Assembly: GCA_019925095.2 (NCBI GenBank)
Contig: CM034413.1
Coordinates: 1,245,001 to 1,309,000, forward strand
Reading direction: 5' to 3'
Source: Dendrolimus kikuchii
Lineage: Eukaryota; Arthropoda; Insecta; Lepidoptera; Lasiocampidae
DNA length: 64,000 nt
The translations under genes were made by a program, and so were the position numbers. Under the pieces are notes generated by a model that was given only the letters and a program-made list of their open reading frames with translations, was not told the origin of the DNA and did no database searches. Shown here in pieces: positions 52,528-62,726 of the stretch; within the stretch, counting starts at the first letter, position 1, and every line of letters starts with the position of its first letter.

Positions 52528-52871
52528 CGTTCCATAAGTAGCTCACAACTCCCAAAATGCTCCGTTAGCGGTTCCACAAGGCGACCGCGGTCGTTATGGT
52601 CGTGGCGAAAACGTCACTAATGACGTTTTCATTTTCGATCACACAACGCTCACAACGACCCATGTCAAGAGGTGAGCCGTTCCACAAGGCGACCGCGGTC
52701 GTTGTGGTCGTGGCGAAAACGCCACTAGTGACGTCATCATTTTCGATCACACAACGCTCACAATGACCGTCAAGAAGTGGGTCACATAGCCGTTCCACTT
52801 GAGTTTACGACATAACAATCGCGGAAAAATCGCGGCCGTGAACTTGTTCGTTGTGAGTTCCTAATGGAACG
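52528..52871. mobile_element. Terminal-inverted-repeat element W with internal duplication
   Basis: 344 bp with 22-bp imperfect ends: CGTTCCATAAGTAGCTCACA... (52528-52549) against the complement of 52850-52871, 19 of 22 matching. Inside, a GTTCCACAAGGCGACCGCGG unit starts at 52571 and again at 52679 (period 108), with a third partial GTTCCAC at 52792. Much richer in CpG than the flanks. No transposase; no clear target duplication. Confidence 0.6.
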
Positions 52872-52959
52872 TAGGCATAGACAAGTGGACAAACAGACTA
52901 ACATAACAATTGTTTTAGAGCACCATTTTTACATTTGGAGTAAAGTTTTTTGTTATTAT

Positions 52960-53270
52960 TTATTTTTATTGCAGGAGATCAGCAGACAGGCAGACGGCCC
53001 ACTTGATGGAAAGCGGTTACCATCGCCTATGGACATTTGCAACACCAAAGGTGCTACAAATGCGCTGCTGCTCTCTTAAGGGAGACAGGAACCTGGTCAC
53101 TAATGCCGGAACATAACTCAAGGTTGTTATGGCGACATACTTTAGACCAGGGGTGGCAGCCATCCAGTCGGGCAAATGCCCTACCACGTGGCTGTGGGTT
53201 GTTAAGTCGCCTTTTACGACAGGCCGCCCGGCCGCAGGAAATTGTATTCTTTCTCCGTTCCTGCACAGAT
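52960..53270 (-). mobile_element. Retroposon D copy 24, full length
   Basis: TTTTTATTGCAGGAGATCAG to TCCGTTCCTGCACAGAT; near consensus. Confidence 0.88.
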
Positions 53271-53925
53271 GGGAAAGTAACTGACATAAAACACATACAT
53301 GATTTTTTTTAACACTTCTTTTTTGGACAGTTGTGTAAAAACCAGATAACTTAGCAAAAATTTTAAATTAAATTTTCTATAACTTACATATTTGATATAA
53401 ACCTTCGTCACAAACTTAATAAAATAAAGACGCTCGTTTTGACACGTATTGCGCCGCCATGACAGTTCGGGAATTAGGCGGGAAAACTGACAGATGTAGA
53501 CGTAATGTCGTCGCCACTCACCATCTTTCTTTTATTATTTCTTGGTCCTGTGCTCCATTTGAAAATAAATTTACGATTAAACTGTTGGTTTATGAACTCT
53601 CGGGCTTCATCATCGTCATCATCCGAGCGTTAAATCCCGGTTGCATTCGGAGCGTTCACTCCGACGCCCAACGTCCACTTATTATAAATCTGCCCATAAA
53701 TGATGCGGTGAGTTATGATTTGAAATGTAGCGGCTGTCGCCTGACCTTCGCAGCCCGTAAACCAGAAGTGGATAGAGGATAGTGGAAAGGAGTGAAGATG
53801 AAGGATATGGGGAAAACAGTAGACGCTTTAGATAAGTAATATATAGATTTAAAAGAATGGCGCTGAAACTATATATTTATTTTGATATATACGCTATCAG
53901 AACCAGAAATACGCATAGCAAATCT
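53271..53925 (+). other. Unassigned region with an unrecognised 107-codon frame
   Basis: A plus-strand frame 53459-53782 begins in the strong context GCCGCCATGA and includes KLLVYELSGFIIVIIRALNP and DAVSYDLKCSGCRLTFAARK. I recognise no domain and the segment is not repeated in the window. It could be a unique exon or chance; sense and antisense codon use give no clear signal. Confidence 0.2.
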
Positions 53926-54110
53926 GTACTAATATTATAAAGAGGTAATGTTTGTGAGTTTGCGACGTTGTAGGAGTTAATCTCCGAAAGTACTAAACCG
54001 ATTTAAAAAATTCTTTCAATGTTGGCAAGCTTAACTATCCCCGGTTGGCATAGACTATATTATATTTTCAAAAAAATTAGGGATCCTTACTAAAACTCCA
54101 ATAGTGTAAC
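53926..54110 (+). mobile_element. Helitron-like element, 5' portion (V5)
   Basis: ACTAATATTATAAAGAGG, GTTTGTGAGTTTGCGACG and ACTAAACCGATTTAAAAAAT. Related to 54585-54778. Confidence 0.45.
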
Positions 54111-54584
54111 CCAAGGTGTAAAAAAATTACCTAAAATCGCGTGCGCTGCGAAAACTATTGATGATAGAATAAAATAATGTACTACGACTTTGCAGAACAC
54201 ATCAGTATTTATAAAAAGTGTCGCGACAGCATATGTCTAACTATTATAGTTATGCCATAATAAGTGTTCGTTTATTTTTAAAATTTAATTAAAATTGGCA
54301 GCATTTAAAAGAAACGGCTCTTTATTTATATCTTGGTATTCGTCCTTATCAAAATAAATTGCTTCGTATTCAAGACTGATTCAATACCTTTATATAACTT
54401 TTTGAATTATTCAATTCGGACATTCCATTCGAAAGATATCACGAGTTTAAAAATGTAAGTATTAAAAAAAAGTTGCGTGGTCGCCGCGCACCATAATCCG
54501 CAAAGGCTTATGCGATGTAGGCGTGACTGGGGTACGGGCAATACGGGAGGGGAAATATTTTGAATTCGCTTACTCAACAAAAAA
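54111..54584. other. Unassigned sequence
   Basis: 54475-54560 is GC-richer; no match in the window. Confidence 0.3.
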
Positions 54585-54778
54585 TAAAGAGGTAGGTAAA
54601 GTTTGTGAGTTGTAGGGGGTAATCTCTGGATCTACTAAACCGATTGTGAAAATTCTTTCATGAGTAGAAAGCTACATTATTCCTGAGTGACATAGGGTAT
54701 ATTTGATTGTGATTAATGATAAGTATTTTTAATTATTTTCTGATGCCCAGCGAAATGGGCACGAGTCAGTCTAGTAGA
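54585..54778 (+). mobile_element. Helitron-like element V6 with intact 3' end
   Basis: AAAGAGGTAGGTAAAGTTTG, then ACTAAACCGATTGTG, ending in the hairpin GCCCA-GCGAAA-TGGGC (54745-54760), ten bases, and CTAG at 54771-54774. This is the clearest plus-strand Helitron-type terminus here. Confidence 0.6.
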
Positions 54779-54998
54779 TAATAAATAGATAGACAATAAA
54801 TAGATAGATAGAGAACCCCCCACTGGGATAGATACTAAGATCCTTGTATTATATAAGGTACATAAACTAAAATATAGAAGTATTACCTATAATATAAAAT
54901 CATCTAAGCAAAATTATTTGTCTACTCATATAAAAGTAAAATATGTAATTTTTTAAGAGGAAAAATAAATAAAAATTTAAAACAAAAATAGAAAAGAA
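54779..54998. other. AT-rich unassigned sequence
   Basis: Short ATAGATAGA repeats near 54782-54812; otherwise nothing. Confidence 0.4.
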
Positions 54999-55413
54999 TG
55001 TTACGAGTTGCAGGACCAAAATTAAAATGCCGATAAACGTGTTTGTATATTTGTACCTGCGTTATCACAGGTACAAATATAATAACACGCGCAAAGTCCG
55101 TCACTAAACAGATTACCAAATCTAGTACACACGTTTTGCTTCGCTAGTGGTTATCGCTTGACTGCCGATCTCTTCATTGGGGCATTGCTTTATACTGCAC
55201 AAATACAAGATATCTCTCGCCCGCGTGGACTGAATTTCTTAGAATCACACCTGGCTAGTGACTACCATAAAATATTATACAATACACAATGGGCTGTTTT
55301 TCTAATTAAAATTTTAAACACAAAGTAAACAAAAAGAAGTCCAAAAGGCGGGAAGGTAATAAAGTGTTCTTTTATGGTAGGCAGGTGTGAATCCACTTTT
55401 GTCGGTCGTAACA
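54999..55413 (-). mobile_element. Solo LTR K3
   Basis: TGTTACGAGTTGCAGG to GTCGGTCGTAACA, 415 bp, minus orientation. The minus strand carries CAGTATAAAGCAATGCCCC. Flanks AGAA/ATAA leave at most an imperfect 4-bp duplication. Confidence 0.72.
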
Positions 55414-56049
55414 ATAAGAATCTCTGTCTTGGCCCATGACAGAGCCCGGCAAATTAAAAAAAAAAACAGTACCTAGACGTTCATCAATTCTATGATACTC
55501 TTTAATGTTTTTTCTCTTCCATTCTACTCTAATCTTCTTAAAGTCGATCCCAAAAATGTTTATAAGCTTGTTCCATTAAATAAAACTCTAATACGAAAAT
55601 GAAGTGTATGTCCGTTTGTGTCACATCGCTAACATATAACGCGATTGCTATCGCAGCTTCAAATAAAAGATGAAAACCTTTCAAAGATTTCATTCAATAG
55701 AATTTTCCTTTAAAGGAAAATATTTTCCGACCAATGGACGGGGTCGCCGCAATTTACTCTATTACACTTTGGAGCTGTAGTAATTAATAAGGTTGGGCGA
55801 AATGTTGTTGATTTATCGATAAAATGTTTTCAAGTTTCGCTTCTTTGCGGAAAATGTTTTAAGACTTCAGTTTCGTGTTGCTTTCAATTTAATTTGTTTG
55901 AAAATTGCTTATCGGTCTTTACTTAATATAACGTATCATCAGAAAATCTGTAGGTTTTAACACAACGTTCGTGTCAAATGTGTTAGTGATGTAGATTCAT
56001 AGGGGAATAAGAAGCTTAAGAAGCGGTGCGTTCGACATTTATAATAATA
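55414..56049. other. AT-rich unassigned sequence
   Basis: Nothing recognised. Confidence 0.4.
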
Positions 56050-56445
56050 ATCATCATCATCATCATCATAACTTCACGCCAGTTCCCTTGCGGGGTAGGC
56101 ACGTACAACAGAGCGCCATTCAGGCTTATTCTTACACACCTCACTTGCTTCTTTGACATTCATAACTCTTGTCATGCACGCTCGTCTATTATTAAGGCTC
56201 CTGCCATCACCTTCTGCTAGTACACGATCAATTTGATCACGGAAGGTGTGTCGTAGCCTTCCACGACTTCTGCATCCATCCACTTTTGCATTGTATATCT
56301 GTTTAGTCATTCTTTCATCATGCATTCTTTCCACATGCCCGAACCACCGGAGCATTCCTTTCCTTACCTTCACCCCGACACTCTCTTTCAGACCAACTCT
56401 CTTTCTTACTTCTGTATTACGAACGCAGTCCGCGAGCGTCACTCC
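56050..56445 (-). mobile_element. RTE-A copy 15 with (ATG)n tail
   Basis: Minus-strand frame TLADCVRNTEVRKRVGLKES through LRWFGHVERM and GRLRHTFRDQ to RAYPARELA is open. The tail is (ATG)n, seen as CATCATCAT on the plus strand, instead of the usual (ATGT)n. Target duplication unclear. Confidence 0.82.
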
Positions 56446-56619
56446 AGACTAATATAAATTATTATATTAGGGCGAGCCAGCAGTTACTTATATAACATAA
56501 GTAATCTGCATATTGTTGACACCTTAGGGACCAGTATTTCGGGAGCCAAACGGTGTGTAAGCGGTTTACTGTATCTTTCGCTTAAACCTGTAATTGGCTG
56601 TTTTATGATAATAGTTGCG
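56446..56619. other. Unassigned sequence
   Basis: Nothing recognised. Confidence 0.3.
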
Positions 56620-56868
56620 GCCAGAGAGTACACCGCTCCGCCAGAGCACAGCTACTCTCTGCGCCCCTCATACCGCCTACGCCCATAGCTCGCACAATTA
56701 GCAGCTAGGCGTCGGACGGTGCGCGAGATATAGAAGCGGCCTTGGAGGCAAAAAATATTCATTCTTCTCAATAATTCTTATTGACGTCTTACCACTCTCT
56801 CTCTCGACTCCCTCGCACAATTTATAATTACGTATTCCTTTATGTATATTTCGATTCTAAGTTATAGT
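56620..56868 (-). repeat. Repeat T copy 2
   Basis: Reverse complement of 33077-33335: CGCCTACGCCCATAGCTCGC, AGCAGCTAGGCGTCGGACGG, CTTGGAGGCAAAAA, CGATTCTAAGTTA. Confidence 0.55.
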
Positions 56869-56961
56869 TTAATAATAATCATACAGTCCAACTTTATATC
56901 TAGTTTTATTTCCATAGAAGAAGCAACTGCCACCAATAATAATCATAAATATTTATTCGTG

Positions 56962-57108
56962 TTTTTTTTATTACATGAGTTCAGCAGTCAAGCAGAAGGT
57001 ACACCTCTGGAAAGCGATTACCATCGCTTATAGACATTTATAACAACAAAGGTGCTGCCGCCCTCAAAAGCGAGACTAAAACCTGTCCACTAATGCCGGA
57101 ACACAAAT
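56962..57108 (-). mobile_element. Retroposon D copy 25, partial and diverged
   Basis: TTTTTTTATTACATGAGTTC to CCACTAATGCCGGAACACA; sense 5' half missing. Confidence 0.65.
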
Positions 57109-57331
57109 CATTATTTTTTATATAAATAATGTTACTGGTAAATTAGTAAAACGATATTTTTTTCTTTCTAAGTGTATATTTTTATATAAATGAAATATTT
57201 TAAATACCACTTCAATATTACCATCCTTATTGTCTTTATTAAGGCGAAGACACTTTATTCATGTGTTCTTTATTAATAGGTAGCATTACAGTAAGTTTAG
57301 TCTAAAAGTATTTGTTTTTATCATTTAAAAA

Positions 57332-57495
57332 GTTGAGTTGTGTTCCGGCATTAGTGACCAGGTTCCAGTCTACCTTAAGAGAGCAGCAGCGCATTTGTAG
57401 AACCCTTGGTGTTGCAAATGTCCATAGGCGTTGGCAACCGCTTTCCATCAAGTGGGCCGTCTACCTGTCTGCTGAACTCCTGCAATAAAAAAATA
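57332..57495 (+). mobile_element. Retroposon D copy 26, 5'-truncated
   Basis: TTGAGTTGTGTTCCGGC to CTCCTGCAATAAAAAA. Copies 25 and 26 break in the same GTTGTGTTCCGG block, with 223 bp of unrelated AT-rich DNA between them. Confidence 0.8.
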
Positions 57496-57759
57496 AATAA
57501 AGTCATAATTTTTAGTAATATGATTTTAAACTTTTTTAGCATCCTCCTCTTTGTTTATCGAATTATTTGTATATGTATTTATCGATATATTCCTATGGGC
57601 CTTATCCCATCACTAGACAGCGATAAGTATCTGATGCACAAAGTTAATTAAAACTCAACGGTCCGTATTTTAAATTAATTACATCTGATATATACAGAAT
57701 GATGTTTGCAGCGTTACACCGGACTTTTGACAAATGACGTGGATACTTTTTGCTGCTTT
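57496..57759. other. Unassigned sequence
   Basis: Nothing recognised. Confidence 0.3.
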
Positions 57760-57870
57760 GTTCATAATTAGCGGTTCCGGCAGACCTTCTCCTGCCCTGA
57801 AAAAGTAAAAATCTAGAACCCGATTGCAGCGCCATCTACTGGGTCTAATTGTGAATCTAAATCACTCAAA
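57760..57870 (-). repeat. Repeat R, inverted copy
   Basis: GGCAGACCTTCTCCTGCCCT, GAACCCGATTGCAGCGCCAT, AATTGTGAATCTAAA. Confidence 0.5.
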
Positions 57871-58124
57871 TACGATTTTTTTTACATCCATAGTTCTCTG
57901 GTTCTTATCCGGCTCGAAGGACCAAAAACTGTAGTGTATATATAGCTTTAGTTTAGGAGGGAAGGGTAAAATGTGATAAATAACAAACCCAACGAGCGCT
58001 GTAATGACACTGATTTTATTACTGAAAATGTACGCATTTAAATGTGTTGTTAAAGCATTATATAATTTTTATTAGATTTTTTTTATTTTTTATTAATCAC
58101 AAAACAAGTATAGTAAAGCAATGT
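57871..58124. other. Unassigned AT-rich sequence
   Basis: Nothing recognised. Confidence 0.3.
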
Positions 58125-58683
58125 GACTGTTAGAGTCGATGCCGGTAGACCGAGACGTACTCACCATGATCAGATTGAAGATATTTTGAAGAAAGGTCAG
58201 ATAAAATCTTTATCCGTGCAGGAACGGAGAAAGAATACAATTTCCTGCGGTCGGGTGGCCTGTCGTAAGAGGTGACTTAACAACCCACAGCCAGATGGTA
58301 GGGCATTTGCCCGACTGGATGGCTACCACCCCTGGTCTAAAGTATGTCGCCATAACAACCTTGAGTTGTGTTCCGGCATTAGTGACCAGGTTCCAGTCTC
58401 CCTTAAGAGAGCAGCAGCGCATTTGTAGCCCCTTTGGTGTTGCAAATGTCCATAGGCGATGGTAACCGCTTCCCATCAAGTGGGCCGTCTGCCTGTCTGC
58501 TGAACTCCTGCAATAAAAAAATTAAAAAAAAGTAGTTTAAATAAGCGTGTATGTATGAATAGATTAATGAAAGTTGATGAAGCGAAAAGTGTTTGAAAGG
58601 ATCGTAGCAAGTGAAGATCCATCGTCTCTGCATACCCCAATGGGAAACAGGCGTGACAATAATAATATGTATGTATGTATGTT
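58125..58683 (+). mobile_element. RTE-B copy 3, split by retroposon D
   Basis: Left part (to 58211) reads AGRPRRTHHDQIEDILKKGQ then IKSL. After the D insertion, the right part from about 58534 reads SLNKRVCMNRLMKVDEAKSV, stop, KDRSK, stop, RSIVSAYPNGKQA and a terminal stop, then an (ATGT)n tail. Two in-frame stops show that the host copy was already dead or has decayed since. Confidence 0.75.
58212..58521 (+). mobile_element. Retroposon D copy 27, reference copy
   Basis: Family description. A unit of about 310 bp, sense order: CCGTGCAGGAACGGAGAAAG head; CCTGTCGTAAGAGG; CCACAGCCAGATGGTAGGGC; CTGGATGGCTACCACCCC; AGTATGTCGCCATAACAACC; TTGTGTTCCGGCATTAGTG; ACCAGGTTCCAGTCTCCC; GAGAGCAGCAGCGCATTTG; GGTGTTGCAAATGTCCATAG; CCATCAAGTGGGCCGTCTGC; CTGAACTCCTGCAATAAA plus A-tail. 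It is non-coding. Copies keep a common 5' head or are 5'-truncated, and copy 8 has a 15-bp target duplication, so it behaves as a SINE or short LINE-derived retroposon. GGTTCCAGTCT resembles a pol III B box, but the A box candidate is too far away to be sure. Confidence 0.85.
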
Positions 58684-58789
58684 AAGCATTAGGCTGCAGT
58701 TGTTTATTTGTAAAATGCTGACTATTGTACGTACTTTGTCCATCTTGGATTACATTATTGAAATTTTAGTAGGCATACCTAATTTTTTT

Positions 58790-58946
58790 TACTAATAAAT
58801 ATAGCCTATATTAATTTGGGATAATGTAGCATTCTAATGGTGAAAGAATTTTTGAAATCGTTTCAGTAGTTTTTGAGTTTATTCGTTACAAACATACAAA
58901 AATTCAAAAATACAAATCTCTCCTCTTTATAATATTAGTATAAATT
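58790..58946 (-). mobile_element. Helitron-like body (V7)
   Basis: The minus strand starts ACTAATATTATAAAGAGG and includes CAAAAACTACTGAAACG and ATTCTTTCACCATTAGAATG. Confidence 0.45.
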
Positions 58947-58984
58947 GATAATTCTTAAATTTTCATGTTTGTACATTTTTTTAA

Positions 58985-59295
58985 AAAAATTTATTGCAGG
59001 AGTTCAGCAAACAAGCAGACGGCCCACTTGATGGAGAGCGGTAACCATCGCCTATGGACATTTGGAGCACCAAAGGTGCTACAAATGCGCTGCTGCTCTC
59101 TTAAGGGAGACTGGAACCGGGTCACTAATGCCGGAACACAACTCAAGGTTGTTATGACGACATACTTTAGACTAGAGGTGGTAGCCATCCAGTCGGGAAA
59201 ATGCCCTACCACCTGGCTGTGGGTTGTTTTGTCGCCTCTTACGACAGGCCGCCCCAACGCAGGAAATTGTACTCTTTCTCCGTTCCTGCACGGAT
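58985..59295 (-). mobile_element. Retroposon D copy 28, full length
   Basis: ATTTATTGCAGGAGTTCAGC to CGTTCCTGCACGGAT. Confidence 0.87.
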
Positions 59296-59647
59296 GAAAT
59301 AATGTGTACATTAAAATAATGTGATGTGTTAATGTAACACGACCATACAAATTGCAATGATTGGATGTATGAAGCCGCACAGCATGTATAATAAATGGGT
59401 ATTGGAAATCAATGCTATGTCGGCTGAAATCTCGGTACACAAACCCACCCTATTGGGTACAGATCTAGAGTTTGTGGAAATAAAAACAAAATACCCAATT
59501 TACTAAATTCTGTCTCTTTTTGGGACAGAATCATTTTTAGACTCTGTTCTTTGTCCTAAGTCTGATGAATTTGTTGTTTTGTTCAATGAAAATCTTCATA
59601 TCTGTTACGTACAGTGTAATAATAAGAACAAGCTAAGACCCAATCAC
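59296..59647. other. Unassigned sequence
   Basis: Nothing recognised. Confidence 0.3.
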
Positions 59648-59823
59648 CAGGGGTGGAAGTGATAAATGGCCTAACGTCCGAAGTAGCTTCGGTGAACCTG
59701 CAGCCCACCTCTCTACACCCCTTAGCCACTCACACGAATGTTGCCCCTGTCTTCTATGGCATATTTTGGGGCCCATGCAGGGAGTGGCGAGTCACCGTCT
59801 GCCCATTTTTCCATGTTCCTTGA
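59648..59823 (+). repeat. Repeat L copy 3, first half
   Basis: CCAGGGGTGGAAGTGATAAA, GAAGTAGCTTCGGTGAACC, GTTGCCCCTGTCTTCTATGG and CGTCTGCCCATTTTTCC. The continuation is found at 60833-61120. Confidence 0.6.
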
Positions 59824-59837
59824 ATATTGCATTGATG

Positions 59838-60061
59838 GTCTCTGTGGTTGAGCGGGCTAAGCCTTTGTCGGCCTGCAACGCAGAGGCTCCGGGATCGATT
59901 CCTGGTATAGTAAATTTCGGAAATTTATTTTCTCCGTTATTTAGTATGGTCTGGGTGTCTGGCATCGGCCGCAGAGTAGTGCATTGTATATTACCCATAA
60001 CACAAGCTTAACTTGATTAATTTGGGGATATACAATATGTGGCTTTGCCTGCCAATTATTA

Positions 60062-60062
<1 letters not shown>
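59838..60062 (+). mobile_element. tRNA-derived SINE N
   Basis: The head has A box TGGTTGAGCGGG and B box GGATCGATTCC with tRNA-like spacing. The body has GGTCTGGGTGTCTGGC, and near the 3' end ACCCATAACACAAGC. The last is close to the ACCCACAACACAAGC block of common lepidopteran SINEs (recalled). Followed directly by a (TA)n run. Confidence 0.7.

Positions 60063-60121
<59 letters not shown>
60063..60121. repeat. (TA)n microsatellite
   Basis: About 58 bp. Confidence 0.9.
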
Positions 60122-60125
<4 letters not shown>

Positions 60126-60300
60126 ATCGTGTACTAGCAGAAGGTGATGTCAGGAGCCTTAAGAACAGACGAGCGTCCATGACAAGAGTTATGAATGTTA
60201 AAGAAGCAAGTGAGGTGTGTAAGAATAACCCTAAATGGAGCTCTGTTGTCCGTGCCTACCCCGCAAGGGGAACTGGCGTGAAGTTATGTATATATGTATG
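60122..60300 (+). mobile_element. RTE-A copy 16
   Basis: Starts ATTGATCGTGTACTAGCAG directly after (TA)n. An extra G (CAAGGGGAACTGG near 60268) shifts the last codons. Tail merges into mixed TATG/CA repeats. Confidence 0.82.
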
Positions 60301-60461
<161 letters not shown>

Positions 60462-60632
60462 ACATACATACATAACTTCACGCCAGTTCCCTTGCGGGGT
60501 AGGCACGAACAACAGAGCGCCATTTAGGCCCATTCTTACACACCTCACTTGCTTCTTTGATATTCATAACTCTTGTCATGCACACTCGTCTGTTCTTAAG
60601 GCTCCTGACATCACCCTCCGCTAGTACACGAT
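60462..60632 (-). mobile_element. RTE-A copy 17
   Basis: Truncated at GATCGTGTACTAG, matching copy 16 to within a few bases, in the opposite orientation. Carries AGCGGAGGGTGATG and GGGCCTAAATGG, so it belongs to the other subfamily and is not a duplicate of copy 16. Confidence 0.82.
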
Positions 60633-60822
<190 letters not shown>

Positions 60823-60832
60823 TATTGCGACG

Positions 60833-61120
60833 GGCAGACGCTATAGTCGCCATATTCCCAGACCCTTAGTACGACTAGCAGATCACCCCAATAGCCCGGT
60901 ACTTTTGTTCTCATTTCCCACAAAAGTCCTACACTGGCCGGGGCTTGTCCTTGGGTGCTTTACTATAGGGTGTAGACAGGTATAATCGCCGGTCAGTGTC
61001 ACGTCACATTTACATCAAATTTGTGAAGGGGCTCTACGTGTTGGCCTTTCCATGGCCCCACGCAAGCCCTCCAAATGTCCAGACCCACTTTTATGGCCCG
61101 TGGTCTTGAAAGACATACAA
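60833..61120 (+). repeat. Repeat L copy 3, second half
   Basis: Resumes at GCGACGGGCAGACGC, then CCATATTCCCAGACCC, AGTCCTACACTGGCCGGGGC and CATGGCCCCACGCAAGCCC, to GGCCCGTGGTCTTG. With 59648-59823 it forms one L copy opened by about 1 kb of SINE N, RTE-A and microsatellite DNA. Confidence 0.6.
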
Positions 61121-61330
61121 ATAACAATCCCTAAAAGTCCCAATGCTGGACTCGGGCCTCCCAATTTATACGGGTCACAGGTACACTATACAATTATCAA
61201 TTACTCGAAAGAAGTGAATAAAGTACCCCGATCTATTAGGGATGATACCATAGATATGTTTAAAAAAATCATGCTAAATAGGCAATTCGAACAGTGCCCT
61301 TACGAATTCATTAAATTCTTGAAAGACTAA
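61093..61330 (+). mobile_element. LINE C-terminal fragment, direct repeat 1
   Basis: Frame ...GPPNLYGSQVHYTIINYSKE then VNKVPRSIRDDTIDMFKK, ending IKFLKD and a stop. It looks like the extreme C-terminus of a LINE polyprotein (the N..Y..P.......FK pattern). A near-identical copy, diverging after MFKK, is at 63187-63425, so the pair flanks the Gag/LINE chimera as direct repeats. Confidence 0.6.
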
Positions 61331-61549
61331 TCATTGATAAAGCGTTGACAATACAGATGGTGCTAATGCATAAACCAAACGGCAGTTTCTTAAATTTGAT
61401 TGATTGCCCTTGTCTCAGTAACAAATGAAGTGATTTTTATTTCAATTCTTTTCTAAAGACTCAGGTTAACCTGGAAATACCAAATTAACACGGGTGAACA
61501 CCAAGTGTTAATTTGGGGCGTGGTGTCATGAATGGTGGTGTTTTATTTT
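61331..61549. other. Unassigned sequence
   Basis: Nothing recognised. Confidence 0.3.
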
Positions 61550-62105
61550 TTATAGTGTTACATATTGTTCTTCTTCATTTAATTGCAGAAATTTTCTAAC
61601 TATCCTACATGTATTGAGTATTGCTGCTTTTTGTAATGAGATGTAAATGTGTTTAGGTAGACCAAGTATTTCGAGCCGTAAGGATAAATCTTTTGCTATA
61701 ACCCCGGTGGTGGAAACTACTATTGGGACTATTGTAACTTTATGCATATTCCAGAGTCTCTTGACTTCTTCCTGTAATTCTGTATATTTACGTATTTTTT
61801 CAGTGATAGTGGATTGGATGTTGTGTGTATTCGGTATGGCTATATCTATTAAGTATGTGTGTTTATTTTCTTTGTCTATAAGTGTTATATCTGGTCTATT
61901 GTTGTGTACAGTATGGTCAGTGAGTATAGTACGGTCATAGTAAAGCTTGTGCGTGGTATTTTCTAGTACTGTAGGGGGTTTGTACTTATAGTATGGTGTG
62001 TAAGGCTCTTTATTAAGTTTGTGTTTCAATGCTAGTTTTTGATGTATTATATTAGCCAGTTGATTATGCGAGAGTGTAATCATTCTGTGTTAGTATGATA
62101 CATGC
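61550..62105 (-). mobile_element. LINE restriction-like endonuclease domain (R2/Dong-type)
   Basis: The minus-strand frame 62083-61550 (177 codons) contains LYYDRTILTDHTVHNN, then RPDITLIDKENKHTYLIDIA: an R-PD, 14 residues, D pattern. ITEKIRKYTELQEEV and KVTIVPIVVSTTGVI follow. A C-X2-C-X8-H-X4-C zinc knuckle (LCSKC...H) precedes it at the end of the upstream frame, broken by a TGA inside the knuckle and a frameshift at about 62085. This matches the C-terminal nuclease of LINEs that cut specific DNA sites, instead of the APE type of RTE and jockey. Being split over frames, it is a pseudogene. Confidence 0.75.
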
Positions 62106-62726
62106 TCAAGTTATATGTTGTATTGTTTCTGGTTTGTTGTGACATTTGCTGCATAAATCATTTGAAACACTTGGGTCCTTGATAATAAATTTTCTGTAAT
62201 TCTTGGTGGCTATAATTTGATCTTGTATTGCACTTATAAAACCCTCTGTTTCAGGAAATAGGCCCGCTGAGTAGAGCCATTCAATAAGTGCCTCATCTTC
62301 TAAATTTCCATGCAACGCCAGTTCTTTCATATGTAAAAAATACTGTTGATATGTCTCATCCGGTTTCATTTTGCGTGATGCTAATTTCTTGTGAATGCTA
62401 GCACTATTCAATTTCGAACCAAATTCTTCTAATAAAGATTCTTTTAATGTATCCCATGACGTAATAGAGCCTAGCGATCGTAAAAATAATTTAGCTGTAC
62501 CTGAAAGCAGTCTCTTCGCGTAAATAAGTTTTTCAAGATTATTCCATTTCATTAAATTTGCAGTGTCATTAAAATCGGTCAGCCAATTCGTAATAGGGTA
62601 GGTATCATCGCCTGTGAACGGTGTCATTGATTTTTCCAAGTCGCTAAATGAAATTCGTACTCTGTAACCAGCTTCTGAACAATTACTATCTGAGTCTTCA
62701 ATATCTTTATTTTTCTTCGGTGGCAT
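62106..62726 (-). mobile_element. Gag-LINE chimeric open frame
   Basis: 206 codons from a true ATG at 62726. Residues 1-~147 match a Ty3/Gypsy-type Gag capsid region: MPPKK start, PFTGDDTYPITNWLTDF, KLIYAKRLLSGTAKLFLRSL, SWDTLKESLLEEF, RKMKPDETYQQYFLHMKELA. Residues ~148-206 (EWLYSAGLFPETEGFISAIQ, IATKNYRKFIIKDPSV, LCSKCHNKPETIQHI) belong to the LINE upstream of the nuclease at 61550-62105. The join, near 62260-62290, is in frame, and the frame then stops in the zinc knuckle. A normal Gag would continue to a nucleocapsid knuckle and Pol. Whether it is transcribed is unknown. Confidence 0.7.

Noticed and set aside
58212..58521. Retroposon D as a protein-coding gene (frames of 60-110 codons on both strands)
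   Set aside because: The open frames are not conserved among the ~29 copies, and the unit ends in AATAAA plus poly-A like a non-coding retroposon.
59838..59912. Functional tRNA gene
   Set aside because: A and B boxes are present, but the acceptor stem does not pair and a SINE body follows; a tRNA-derived SINE head fits better. The same applies to 10325-10396 and 13440-13512.
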